Source of the DNA: Plantago elongata
Lineage: Eukaryota; Streptophyta; Magnoliopsida; Lamiales; Plantaginaceae
NCBI GenBank assembly: GCA_036897095.1
Contig: JAYMSP010000546.1
Location: 1 to 47,674 of the forward strand
Length of the DNA stretch: 47,674 nucleotides
Direction: 5' to 3'
Positions within the stretch are counted from its first letter, which is position 1. Each line of letters starts with the position of its first letter. Both the position numbers and the translations under genes were made by a program. Below are positions 31,987 to 44,322 of the stretch, piece by piece. A model generated the notes under the pieces. That model ran no database searches, was not told the DNA's origin, and was given only the letters and a program-made list of their open reading frames with translations.

Positions 31987-32718
31987 ATGTCACCTCGCTT
32001 CTTTTTTATCCTCTTGGCTCTCCTCTTCTGCCTCAGCCTAGTTCAAGCAGCCACCCCTGTCAATGGCAATCTTCGCAAGATGATCAACTACAATAGCATC
32101 GACACCAGTATGTCTCCATATGCGGAGGGGCCTAATGTATATGGTCGTCGTCGTCTCTTACACTTCCCAGAAACAGGCCTCTCGCATTCATCATTTCCCA
32201 ATCCACTTTCATCAGCAACTAAATCCGGTCTTCTCATCAAGAACGCGTGCCAAGACAACGCTCTTGATTACCTTGGAAACATGTGCTCCCTTTTTCTTGC
32301 GTCTGCCCCCGTTACAAGTGACCCGAAAAGTCTAGCCCTTTTCGCCCTGCATGAAACCGGGAAGTTGCTAGCCAACATTTCAGCAAGTGTGAATGTCGGA
32401 TTAGCTACAAAAGGTGCTTCCATCAGTCCTGATGTAGGTGACACGATCAGACTTTGCACGAACACCTGGTATGCCGAAGCTCAACACAAGATTAATGTCG
32501 CAATAATTCAACTTCACAAGCAATATAACTTGGCAGCTGATGCAGTAAATGGTGCATCGACAAAGGTTCGCACTTGCTTTCTCGAGCTTTCGAGCAAGAA
32601 ATTTCTACAGGGTGAGAATAGGCTTTTTGTGAATGAAATCAATGGCCATAATCAGTTCTTAAAGAAGGTGTTGGCTGCAGCATGGAGCCTTGTTATCACT
32701 GCAAATGTGAAAGCTTAA
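31987..32718 (+). CDS. Pectin methylesterase/invertase inhibitor family protein
   Basis: Intronless, 243 aa. A signal peptide (residues 1-21, cleavage likely after VQA) indicates secretion to the apoplast. Residues 22-80 form a polar linker with an RRR motif at 54-56. The inhibitor domain follows from about 82. Four Cys at 88, 100, 157 and 197 fit the PMEI pattern: the second pair is spaced 40, as in characterised PMEIs, and the first pair is slightly wider than usual. Helix blocks (DPKSLALFALHETGKLLANI, DTIRLCTNTWYAEAQHKI, FLKKVLAAAWSLVI) match the four-helix bundle layout. Such proteins inhibit either pectin methylesterase or acid invertase, and sequence alone does not say which. The overall fold match is good, but individual motifs are divergent (no Tyr-Pro before the second Cys). 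Confidence 0.78.
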   Translation: MSPRFFFILLALLFCLSLVQAATPVNGNLRKMINYNSIDTSMSPYAEGPNVYGRRRLLHFPETGLSHSSFPNPLSSATKSGLLIKNACQDNALDYLGNMCSLFLASAPVTSDPKSLALFALHETGKLLANISASVNVGLATKGASISPDVGDTIRLCTNTWYAEAQHKINVAIIQLHKQYNLAADAVNGASTKVRTCFLELSSKKFLQGENRLFVNEINGHNQFLKKVLAAAWSLVITANVKA

Positions 32719-33234
32719 AATTGTCATCTTTTCATTTTCTCACTTGCCAAGTTAATATTGTAACTGGAACAACAATTAGCTTAATTGGTCTGAATTATTC
32801 ATATATATTCAATGGGGAAACATGAATGGCATCATTAATTATATGATTTACATATAGATGATTATAACTGTACAATTTAAAAACAGATTACATAAACAAA
32901 TTGCCTATTTGTCACACAAAAAAATGTCAATTAAGCATGCCTCTAGCTAGTGACATATATAGATTTGGTGACATGTAATATTAAGTGTCACTTCAAGCCA
33001 TGTGGATAATTTTTTACTATTGTTGGATGTCATTTTTCTTAATTTCAAATTAACTAGATTAAGAGACATTTGTTAATCTCACAGATTACAAATCAGTGAC
33101 ATTATTGTGATTGTCATAGAATACAGGGACATTTGTAAATGTTGGAATAAATTGAATAAATCACCATTTAAATGTTAGTGTAATCATTGAACCATGTCAT
33201 TTGGAAGTGCTTAAAAAGAGTAAGTTGTATAGTT
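32719..33234. other. Intergenic with recurring GTGACAT motifs
   Basis: After the PMEI 3' UTR, the words GTGACAT, GGACATTT and TGTCA recur on both strands between about 32930 and 33150. This may be a decayed MITE, but clear termini are absent. Confidence 0.35.
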
Positions 33235-34640
33235 ACTGTTAGTATTATGCAATGAAAAGCTAACGGACCTTGGGGTCGGGAAGATGATCCTCCTCCACAA
33301 AGTTGATGTCGATCATACATCTGAGCTTTGTGCATCTGTTCCATTTGTGCTAGGCCCTCAGTCACCTTTGTGTCCGATCTAGTCACGTGTTGTCAGAGAC
33401 TCGAAGAACATGAGTTCCACCAATCCAAGTGCTGACCAAACCACTACGATATTCCATGTACGCTCTTGAAATATGCAGTAAGTCCTTGGTAGCAACCCCG
33501 TAATTTCGAGTGTAGACGCTTAGAAATCTATAATCGAAAATTAGGATTTTCATTTGGGGGCTGCACCAAAACGACCTGCAAGGCAACACGAAAGAAAACG
33601 CTGGAACGTAAGATCCAAATGGGACACCAGTGTGGTGCCGACCGAGTGGACTCTGACGCTTAAGCTAGTGAGTCTGAAAGATATAAAATAATTGAATGTA
33701 ATAGATAGAGAACTTATTCTGATTGGGATGATGTAGCTCTTATGGCGGCTAGGAGGAGTCAACTAGGTGATCGGTCGGCTAGGCGGATGATTGAATGGAC
33801 AGTGTGAGGTCGGATGGATGTTAGAAGATGCGGTGATGGAGATTATGGAAGAGATGGTGTTTAGAGCTCAAGTATGGAGGAGGCGATTGTAGAGAGAGCT
33901 TTAGTTGCCAGGGTTTTGCCTGTAATTACTAAATATCAGATGGTTCCCTAGGGTTTGTCTCCTCCTCTTTTATAGAGATAGTTGCAGCACCTTCTAACGG
34001 ATTGATTACCCTGGATCCCTTATTTGCCGGGATATAGTTGGAGGTGATAGATTCAGTTGGAGAAGGATTCTAGCATGTCTCCAAGTTCCCGCAACCGACT
34101 CCTTTATTTCAACTGCTAGTTGGAGAAGTGGACCATGGGGAACATTTCTTTGTCATGTGACCCAACCTATAACTGCTGGCTTTCTAGACAATTTGACTTG
34201 GCTCAATCATCTAAGTGTTAGTCACCATGTTAGTTATATGAGTTTGTCCAAGCAGACTTTACTTTAGAAGCATCTAGTGCGAGCATGCTAGACCATATGG
34301 ATTGATCCGGATCATCTTATTGAGATGATTCCAGGGTGTGTTGAACTAGTCGGGGCTATGAATTAAATTGACACAACCATCATGTGGATATGGTCTAGTT
34401 TGTAAGGCCCAACCTAAATTAACAGTATCGCAAGCCCATTGGAGTAAGAAATCATACATTGTGTCCGAGTCTTGATAGATAGTTGTGCCTTGCTTGGACT
34501 TGTCCAAACACTTGGGCCGGTGTTATACGTAAATAAGTCTAGAGCGAATTTTTGCCAATACACCGAGTAATCGGATGCTAGCCTACTTTGCCTCTTCTCA
34601 ATATCCTCAAACTGGGGCTCCATCCACTCCTAAAATCGGG
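33235..34640 (-). mobile_element. Minus-strand Gypsy LTR remnant with start of gag leader
   Basis: Read on the minus strand: a TATA box CTCTATAAAAGAGG (near 33980), AAACCCTAGGG, CCAAAACCCTG-type and CT-rich leader sequence. Then CACTAGCTTAAGCGTCAGAG, GGTCGGCACCACAC and CCTTGCAGG (near 33580), a sequence style I know from the R-U5 end of Tat-type Gypsy LTRs. Next is a short open frame starting MTRSDTKVTEGLAQMEQMHK (33386), plausible as the beginning of gag. No PBS, PR or RT is present, and neither terminus is certain. The upstream part (34640-34400) has a further short open frame without known domain. Confidence 0.5.
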
Positions 34641-35524
34641 TTCTTAAGTGCTGAAAATCTATGGTTAGATCTTCTCCTTCTTAAATGACACGAGTCATCT
34701 AAATAAACGGTCACGTACCATATAGTACTTAAATCGGACTCAAATGCATTCAAAGGTACCGCAAGTGAAATGTAACAATCTGATGTATGTTGTGACCCGG
34801 AGTATGGAAAAAGTACAGCAAATAGATAGATCAATGGAATGTAATATTGATGATAATGTTTAATCAAATTACGAGCCAAAGTGTAACGCAAATCACATAA
34901 TAAACCAATAGAACCACAAATAGATTATATTGATTCCGGTAGCTAGCCTCACAAATCTCAGATGGTCTCGTGCATTGCATCCGGACTGTATTTGATGAAT
35001 CCAGCCATGCTGTTGTGAGTTACCATAATAGGACATATCTAAAGATACAAATAGAAATTACGAACAGTAAAAATCGAAATAACCCCACCCGTCTTCAATT
35101 CGCCTGATAAGTCGTGCCATAGCATTTAGGACACAAGAAGGTACCCTGTATGATTTTTTTTAAAATAATAATCTTTTACCTAGGAATCATATTAATTTCT
35201 CAGGGGCATTGGTTAATAAGATTATCACAAGAATTAATTTCTCGGAAGTAGACACCAAAATCGTGTTTCAATGAATCTACCGAATGTTACACGTTAACAT
35301 AGTAATTTTTTACATTGATATAGACAATGCAGGAAATTTATACATTACAGATAGGACCTCTCAGATTCACAGGATCCTGAACTAATATTCAAAATTGCAC
35401 ACCGGCTTACACTCTTCACCTCAACCCAAAAACCATCTGCTCCCATTCAGCCGAACGTCATTGCAGAGATCAAAGATGTCATAATCAAACTGCCCATGAG
35501 AATTTAGACCAATCCAGAATCCAA
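34641..35524. other. Intergenic and 3' flank of the polymerase gene
   Basis: No gene seen. The part near 35525 should be the 3' UTR of the minus-strand DNA polymerase gene. A 94-codon open frame at 34607-34891 (minus) has no recognisable domain. Confidence 0.5.
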
Positions 35525-38500
35525 CTACTTGGCAGAATACCAATCTAGAGCAAATTTTGCATCAACAGAGAGACCAACTCTCAGAAAGTTGACCCCATCG
35601 AAAGGATTTTCCATGCAATGAACCACTATAGCTTTAGCCTCCTCCGCAGATTCTGTTGGCCCTTCAAGTATCACTTCATCGTGTACCTGTTCAAACAAGT
35701 TACCTTGAGAAACTAGAACAGGCACAACTACCTCAATTATTTTCAATTCCAAATTCCGAGTACAAGGAGAATTGAATATATTCTGGATAAGTCCCTTTAA
35801 AGTCTTCACTGGAGATTGGTAAGGAGTACGGACCATCTCAATGGTGCTTGGTATAATAATATTTATATTCTTGCAACAAGCTTTAGTGGAATCAGCAAGG
35901 AAAGAATCAAGGCAATATTCTTCTCTTTCTTATATGACTCTTTGTAATCCAATTATAATAAATTTACAAATATTTTATGGCTACTTGCCTACTTCTACTT
36001 GAGTTTACGAGAATTCTGGAAACAGTAAAGTTAAATGACCTGTAATAGGAGTTTCCACCCTAGCTCCTTGAGTCGGATATTCTTTGAAATTTCCAACATG
36101 GCACACATGGCAACATCTGCAGCACTTCCCTGCAAAATTTCTCAAGTCACAAAACCAAAGACAGCAAATTCACTAGGTTGAATACAACTTATTCTCAACG
36201 AGGTTTTGTGAAAATGAACCTGGACAGGGGTATTTATGGCAGCACGTTCAATGTGATTTCTAATAGCATAGGTGACACCTTTGACATTTGGAAAATGGCG
36301 CTGCCGGCCCAGTAATGTGTGGACATGTGATAAGGTACGAGCTTCTTTTTTACGTTCTTCTTGCCAGGACAATACCTCTTGTCTGTCGCTGTACCAGCGG
36401 TCAACGGTTTGTTGAGCTTCCTCTCGAGAAACCTGAGGATATGAATGGCATTCCATGAATATAATGAAGCCAGCTCACAAACTAAAAATTCAGTAAAATG
36501 TAGTATACCCCCCAGTCACGGGCAAGTCCAACAGTAGTTTTCCCGTAGGCAATGGAAAAGTTGAGCATCTTCGCTTTCCTTCTTTCAGAAGCAAACAGAT
36601 CCTGAGAAATACCCCAAGTATACAGTTATGTGCTCTAGGAGCAACTCAATAGAGAAACGAAATAGTACCTAACAGTATACTGTACACTCATCAGTCATCA
36701 CTGGGAGTCTAGAAAATTGGAATATCTAGTTATTTTGTCAAGTCAACTTATGAATTTGTTCATTAACTATAGAAGCACAAATTATGTCAAAACATAATAA
36801 TCTACAAAACTAGCAGCTAACGCTGACAGGGTACTATACCGGAAACCAAAAGTCATACTTCGAAGTGTATAAACATTATAAGACAACTACTATTACAGCT
36901 TAGGCTTTGAAACACATCAAGCATCATTGAAGGTCCAATTAAACTTCAAGCTCCAAATTTATGATAGAATAATTATACTCGAGGAAGCACCAAGAAAAAT
37001 TATGAAATTTGATGATACTCTTCATCAGTGAAAATGCTAGCAGTATTACATAATACAAAGTGAAGGAATTGCAGAACCACAAAGGACACTAAATGCAGCA
37101 CTGCCATCAAGTACAAAGAAACTTGACCTACAAATATATATAGCCCCCAACCAGTGCAAATATGCAACTCTTATCGACATTGAAAAAACAGAAATCAACT
37201 ACTCACATGTTAGATTTTTAATATACAACCAGAATATTCAAGAGCAAACCTTTAGTAACGGCACTGGAGGCTTTTCTTGACCAGGTTGGGGATGCCACTC
37301 AAGTAACGCTTCGTTTCGCTTAATGGCTTCATAAATGTGTGGATACATATTCATTGCAGTCCTGGAGTGGAAATCTCCACCTGCCTTGAAAGCATGCAAC
37401 ATACTTTTACAATTGGCCAGATGTGCCAAAATCCTGAGCTCTAACTGATTTTGAAAACACAGCTCCATCAGAAACGAAATCAAGCCTAATAGAAAATGAA
37501 TGTCATTGAAGGCTTGAGAGGTAACCTGTCCATAATCAGCAACTATAAGGGAGTTGCCAGGTGCAGCTATAAATGCACGACGAATCTTATAACGGTCCTT
37601 CTCCAAAGCAGGTTGGTTCTGAACTCCACAGACAGGAAATTGTGATAAGAACAAATACAGGAAGCTAAAAGTCCATTTTGTAGATATTTGTTTGACAATA
37701 AGTCGTCAAACATGTGTGTGTCCCGGATTAATCCTGTTTTAAAGGATTAATTTAGTGGATAATCTAGGCAGTACCGAGACATGTACAGCTATAAATGCAC
37801 GACGAATCTTATAATGGTCCTCTCCAAAGCAGGTTGGTTCTGAACTCCACAGACAGGAAATTGTGATAAGAAACAAATACAGGAAGCTAAAAGTCCATTT
37901 TGTAGATATTTGTTTGACAATAAGTCGTCAAACATGTCTGTGTCCCGGATTAATCCTGTTTTAAAGGATTATTTAGTGGACTCTGATCTCCTATAATCTA
38001 GGCAGTACCGAGACATGTACAGATATGTGGATACGCTTAAAATCCAAAACATTCTTAATACTTTTATTTATATGTAAATGATAAATTCTATAAATATTGG
38101 AATCTTCAACCAGGTAAGAACAGCCTCTCTTCATGTAATATCAATCAGTTAAATACACGGAATCCAGATAATCATAGCATGGTGTAGAAGACTGGAAAAG
38201 CTAACAGTGGAGGGAGTAGTAATACAAACTCTTGCGAGAGATTGTCTCTAGTAGAAACCAGGTCAACATTGCACACATAATATGCTTAACTTCAAACATT
38301 GTGTGTATAATAAACATGCATTATAATTGCATTATTTGCATTTTTAAACATATGATTTTTAAGCTAAACATGTTTGTATCAAAATATGTGATGTTTGATC
38401 TAGTCTCTCTGAGAGACGGTCTCTCACAAAAGTTGCTCTTAATGTAGTAGTATAAGATGTTTTGCATCTCACCGTGATGTATATCTGATCTTTACTCATG

Positions 38501-41500
38501 TTTAAGTAATGCAAGTTGTGGAACTTAATTCATTGAAGTATTTTACTGGCTCAAATATCATAATTACCTTCAACAAATAAATAAATATATAAATAGAGGT
38601 AGTTTTACAATATCAACGAGTTGGATAAGGCGTATTAAAATGTGTGCAAAGCCAATCATCTCGTTTAAAGTAGGAGAGATATTTGTCATTGATTAGTAGC
38701 ATGGACAAGTATACTTATCAATATGTTGGCATGCAGCTAAAGCTTCTGTCTTATATTTCTATATTTATACATAGTGGACTTCATTAGGACTTCCTCTGTC
38801 CGGTCAACAGCATCTCATTTCGTTGTGGATTTTTTTAATTGCCCAGTTAAACATAAATTACTCTTAGCGCATACCAGAAAAACGATTAAGAGGATTATAT
38901 TAGGAAAGTGTAACCATTTCATTTTCATAATACAAATTTCTTAATTATTTCTCCGGTATATTTTAGGATTAAATGTGGACAAACATAACTTATAAACTCA
39001 ACGAAATCAAAGTGAGAAGGTTCTTGGATGGAGGGAGTAGTTTACTTTCTGTCTTATTACATTGAGAGCAAGGTACTGGCAGATATTGGTCAAACATTAC
39101 ACATCATGCACGAATCAGAAGTTGCCCATAGTCTTCCAATCAAAACATATCGTCAAAGAGGAGACAAAGGTGTATTTAGCTGTCAAATTATTCCTAAGAC
39201 ACCAAATAACTCCCTTTACCATCACACACAGAAATCAGAACCTATTCATTCCTTTTTGGCACATCTTGAGAGTATTAAGCAAAAGATCTTGGTAAACAAT
39301 AGCTTAACTTCGATGCAAATAGAATTGGTACCTAACTTGGTACCAGAGTAAAAAAGTTTGAAAACAACCACAGAACAATAGCACAACCTACTAACCTGCA
39401 AATTTGGTCTTCTAGCAGATAACCGTCCTGTTTCCGTGTTAATATTTAATGAACAATGGATCCTCCCATTTTTCCCTGATATATTGTTGCCCTGAAATGA
39501 CCATGTATAAACATTAGAAACTAATTGTCTATTTGTTGAACCAAGTGACAATCTAGATGTAAAATAACCTAGTGCAGGGGAAGAATATACTTGAGTTCCT
39601 TAGAGAGTCATCACAACATGAGAATAGAAAAATTATATGGCTTATACATCTATGTAATACATGAATATCTTCATCTTTTCTTCTAAAAAAGCCTCTTAAT
39701 GCGAAGTAAAAGAGACCTTGTTGGAGGACATGCTCATGAGGAAGAGGCCCGATCACAGAAGTAATTTCTTTTTAATTATGTCAAGTGTGGAAGCACATGA
39801 TACCAAATCCCAGACAATGGTACAATTTCAAAAACTCCAAACAAGTGACATGCAAACTGGAACTACGAAGAGCTGGCAAGGCATCGAAATGGGCATAAAC
39901 CTCACGTTAGAACTTCGTTTGTTCACTTAATGACTTGCAAGTTTACAAATAACTCAGTACGGGAAGGTCACATGTCAATAGATGGGTTTGTTATGAAGCA
40001 TAAAACCATGGACAACGATATCCAACTGTCATTTAATAACTAATACAATTAAAAACTTGCTACTAATCTTTGGATGTAATTTGAGGTTAATTATGTATGC
40101 AGAGAGTAACAGATAATAACCTGTAGGGGGATAATAAAATTGGAGATCAGCGAGTCTATTGAGCAAACTAAACATAAAGCAGCAATGGCATGACAAGCCT
40201 CAATTCCAGCCTGTCCTCCACCAAATGCAGAGTAAGCCTTTCCATAAGACGAGGTATCAGGTTCTCTCTTACTCGAGGCATCTTTGGTATCTTCATCATT
40301 ATCATTCTCAGACAGTCCATCAACATTCTCATCACCCGGGATGTCGATGTCAGCAGAAACTTTTCCAGCAAGACTCTTTAAAACATCTCCACTTACAGAA
40401 GGCCAACCACTATCAGTAAATTTATCAGCCTCAATATGCACAAAATCAGGCTTCCGCAATTTGATTTTCCGGTTTTTCAACGGAACCTTCTTGCCTTCTT
40501 CAATAATATTATCTACGTTGGGAATCAAAAATTCCTTCTCCATGGGAAGAAATTCGTTGGGGTCATTTCTGTACCATTACAGACACTTCTATCAGCTACG
40601 ATGAGATGAAAATATATTCTAGAATATTAACTACTTGAGATGTGCAGATAAGAGGTATAAGAACAAGTTCCTAATGATATGGCTTGTTTAATTGCTAAAA
40701 AGGGGGTACAAAAATGTTATGAATAGCCAGGTAGGATTCATGGTTTAGGTCCTTTACACATGCAGTATTAATGTTTAGCACTTAATTAATTGATGCTAAA
40801 TCACAGTATATAAACAGTTTGTTAAGACGAGAATTAACTCAAGTTAAACCACAGCAATGAATTAATTTTCTTAAGCATACCCAGCATTTATGAAAGGATA
40901 TATTCAAAAACTCCTCTAAAAGCACTGATGCATACCTGTTCTGTATACCCCCAAAAAACAATTGACGCAACTGTGTATCACTTCCAAGATTCATGTGCAT
41001 TGCATCAGGAGAATATTGTGACGCCCACTCACGGAATTTATTGGCAGCGTCCTGCTGCTCTGCTTTTGCAACCTTTTCAATATCAGCAAGGTAAGGACGA
41101 TTAACCAGCACTCCTTCCGTCTCCATCTCAACAAGAATCTCACCGAAAGGACGAATATATTGCTGGTAGAAATCAAACATTGATCCTTTGCACTGTCCTT
41201 CAAGATTCCAGGGATTTCTTGATAGCTGCATCTCCAAACTTTCATAAAGCATCAATGTGCTTATTGAATCTAAAGCAGAATAACAAATCCATAGATCTCT
41301 CTCATCCTTTTGAAGCTCTTCAACAGGAGGAATGGTCGTTAATTTTCCTTCAGATCCATCTCTCTTCAACTTTTTCTTGCCAAAGATGTTCTTCATTGAT
41401 ACTTTCCCAATCAGCTCTTCATCAGGACCTTTCTTAGCACCGGACATGATTTTCCTATCCTTGGTCAGTGCCTCAAGAGAATATCCCCCAGATGTTTTTC

Positions 41501-44322
41501 TATCAGAGTTAAATAAACGAGCCATGTGCATCGTATCAGCAAAGAAACCAGAAAGTTTTATACCATAGTTCTCTATGACATGATTATCAAAGCTATAATT
41601 GTGCCAGACCTGCAATAAGAACAAGTTTCTTTCAAGGTCTTGACATAATGCTTTGCCTAAGAGATTAATGGAGAAGATAACTCCAGAACAATAGCACAAT
41701 TACTTACTTTTTTAATGGATGAATCTTCGAAAAATGGAGCAAACTCAGATAGAATATCACTGCCACCGCCATCAAGTACATCTACCCAAATGCATGACTT
41801 CCCATCACCAAAGTCAGCCTCCGGGCCAGAATATATACTAAAACATATAATTTCTCCATGGCCCACAGGCGTTTCTGCTTTAACATTGATATTTGATACC
41901 TGAGATCATCAGTAATAACAATGAAAGATAAGGTGGAGCTCAAATTTGCAAACAGGTGGATAAACAACATCAAGCTTTCTAGGATCCCACCAGGTATATA
42001 TGGTCTAAATATGCACCAAGTTCAAGTAAATACATGCCTCAGTGTCGCAAGCATGGATCAGATCTTTGTACTGTTGGGTGAGCATATTGACAACTTTCTG
42101 AGCAGCGGGAATGCAATCAACTACAAGAACCTTGTCATAAACTGTTAAAAGCCTCTTGCGAAGGGGTATTGACTCAGAAGCAACGATAAATTTCTCAATG
42201 TGGGTTTGAACAGCATTATTGCTCAAATCAGATTCTTTCTGATGTGAATCTATTTCCCTTTCGCCACATTGACTGACATTGTTTGTTGCTGAACCATTAT
42301 GTCCTTTGCTATGAGTCCCATTAGGATGGACACCATTTGACCCTCTCCGCAATACTGATTTCTTGTCGCCATTATTTGTGTGTGAAGATTTCTTCTTAAG
42401 CTTAACTTGTTCAATTGTTCCAGTACCACTAACTCCATTACCTTCTTCACACTGCAAAAGAAAGGTATGATTTCCATGACCAGATAGGCTTGGAAAATGA
42501 TTGTTAATCAATTAAATTAACTGAAACCATAAATGGCAACTTGTCATTCAGGGGCAGTTCAGGTGTCGTCTTACCAGATTCCTGACACCAGAGTTGGAAC
42601 TTTCTGGAATACGATTTTCCAAAAGACGAGTAGACGTATTATTTGCTTGACACTGCAAAAGAAAGGTATGATTTCCTTGAACAGATAGGCTTGGGAAATG
42701 ATTTTAATCAATTAAATTAACTTAAACCATAAATGACGACTTGTCATTCAGGGGCAGTTCAGGTGTTGTCTTACCGGATTCCTGACACCAGGGCTGGAAC
42801 TTTCTGGAATACGATTTTCCAAAAGACGAGTAGACGTATTATTTGCTTCACGCTGCAAGAGAAAGGTATGATTTCCATGAACAGATAGGCTTGCAAAATG
42901 ATTGTTAATCAATTAAATTCTCTGAAACCATAAATGACGACTTGTCATTCAGGGCCAGTTCAGGTGTTGCCTTACCGGATTCCTGACATCAGAGCTGGAA
43001 CTTTCTGTAATACGATTTTCCAAAGGACGAGTAGATGTATTATTTGCTACACACTGCAAAATAACGGTAAGATTTCCATGAACAGATAGGCTTGTAAAAT
43101 GATTGTTAATCAATTAAATTCACTGAAACCATAAATGACAACATGTCATTCAGGAGCAGTTCAGGTGTTGCCTTACCGGATTCCTGACACCAGAGCTGGA
43201 ACTTTCTGTAATACGATTTTCCAAAGGACGAGTAGACGTATTATTTGCTTCATACTGCAAAATAAAGGTAAGATTTCCATGAACAAATAGGCTTGTAAAA
43301 TGATTGTTAATCAATAGAATTAATGAAACCATAAATGATGACTTGTCATTCAGGGGGAGTTCAGGTGTTGTCTTACCGGATTCCTGACACTAGTGTTGGA
43401 ACTTTCTGGAATACGATTTTGCAATAGACTAGTAGACGTTTTATTTGCTTGCAAATGAAGTCTCTTTTGTCTACATTCATCCGTAATTTCACGCCACCCT
43501 TGACGAGTATGTCCAGGAGGTTCCTTAAACCATTTTGGATTTACATGATCCAATCCCGGTCCATCTGGATAACTATTTTTTGATGCATGTGCATGATTAT
43601 GTCTTGCTGGAGAATAACTGGGAGCTGCATCCTCAATCCTGCAACAGTAAGTAGGCACAACTAAGACGCACAAAAACAATAGTTGATGTTGCTAAATTCA
43701 AGAAACAGTAATATAAAACTCAACTTTCATAGCCGATAATGCAACTATTAGCATTTCATTATGCATTAGCATATATCACCAAACGGGGAAGTATCTGACA
43801 AGGCAATTAACCTTCCCTACCAATGCAAGCCAAGTAGTACTCCCTTCTTCCCGAAAACTCAACTTCCCACTTACCGTTTTAGTTCGTCCCAAAATGAACT
43901 CTCCTAATTTTGAAATTTTTTATACTTCCTACTTTATTCACTCTCTTTTGAACTACACTCTTTCTCATACTTTATCCTCTTCTCTCCTACTTTATTTATT
44001 ATTCTCTAAAAACATGTGTCCGGAAAATTCGGGACGATAAAAGGGGCAAGTTCAATTATCAATTTTCGGGCTGTAATTGCAGTTTTAAACACAGTAAGAG
44101 CTTGAAAGCATTGTGTAACAAAAATAACAAAAAATTAAACAGAATTGAAATTACAAATTGGAATAAGAAGCCAAAAAATGAGCGAAAAGTTAACGAAGAT
44201 ACGAACCTGCTGAATTGCTTGGTGACAGAATGACAACGAGAACGGGAGAGGTGGAAACAGGGAGGGCAAAAGGGGGAAGGCCTGAAAGGAGTAGTGTGAG
44301 GGTAGAACCCCATTTTAGCCAT
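35525..44322 (-). CDS. POP: Plant organellar DNA polymerase (POLIA/POLIB type), 17 exons
   Basis: Family-A polymerase for plastid and mitochondrial DNA. Exons: 44322-44207, 43638-43377, 43254-43177, 43053-42976, 42852-42775, 42652-42575, 42451-42038, 41899-41708, 41609-40936, 40568-40121, 39491-39396, 37618-37526, 37444-37250, 36601-36509, 36432-36220, 36129-36040, 35686-35525. The frame is open for 1119 aa. Arabidopsis homologues are about 1030-1050 aa, and extra exon copies explain most of the excess. The N-terminus is basic and Ser/Pro-rich, as in organelle transit peptides. The 3'-5' exonuclease motifs are present: HACDTE (Asp366/Glu368), HNYSFD (Asp440), YSALD (Asp546). Polymerase motif A is VADYGQLELR (Asp866), B is RRKAKMLNFSIAYG (941-954) and C is VHDE (1068-1070). 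All introns are GT-AG except exon 7 to 8, which is GC-AG. The gene appears functional. Confidence 0.95.
37564..38022. repeat. 232-bp tandem duplication copying half of polymerase exon 12
   Basis: Copy 1 (37564-37795) contains the 5' half of exon 12 (37618-37526) and its acceptor. Copy 2 (37796 to about 38022) repeats it within the upstream intron, sharing CAGCTATAAATGCACGACGA and the following sequence. Copy 2 has lost one base in the coding part (GTCCTCTCC instead of GTCCTTCTCC), so it is a frameshifted pseudoexon. Confidence 0.9.
38227..38434. mobile_element. Small MITE in a polymerase intron
   Basis: About 208 bp flanked by imperfect 26-bp inverted repeats: AACTCTTGCGAGAGATTGTC at 38227-38246, and at the right end a sequence whose reverse complement reads AACTTTTGTGAGAGACCGTC. 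The interior is AT-rich and non-coding. No clear target-site duplication. Confidence 0.6.
38788..39039. mobile_element. Stowaway-like MITE in a polymerase intron
   Basis: The right end GGATGGAGGGAGTA (39026-39039) is the classic Stowaway terminus (CTCCCTCC family) next to a TA. The left end ACTTCCTCTGTCCGG (38789-38803) is a diverged inverse copy. Interior AT-rich. A lone similar terminus, GTGGAGGGAGTAGTA, near 38205 may be part of another copy. Confidence 0.55.
42452..43457 (-). repeat. Five tandem 200-bp units amplifying a polymerase exon
   Basis: Exon ends fall at 43377, 43177, 42976, 42775 and 42575, a period of 200-201 bp. Each unit is a 78-nt coding module plus an intron of about 122 bp. 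In the first unit the module is the tail of exon 2. In the other four it is a free-standing phase-0 exon with its own TTGCAG acceptor and GTAAG donor. Modules read like ANNTSTRPLENRITESSSS with small differences. Confidence 0.95.
43838..44050. mobile_element. Stowaway-like MITE in polymerase intron 1
   Basis: The left end TACTCCCTTCTTCCCG and the inner GTTCGTCCCAAAATGAACTC block resemble plant Stowaway elements. The right end near 44020-44050 contains ATTCGGGACGATAAAAGGGG, a weak inverse of the left end. Confidence 0.45.

Noticed and set aside
39028..39351. 107-codon plus-strand frame in a polymerase intron
   Set aside because: It starts at the end of a Stowaway-like MITE and has no domain; intronic by the gene model.
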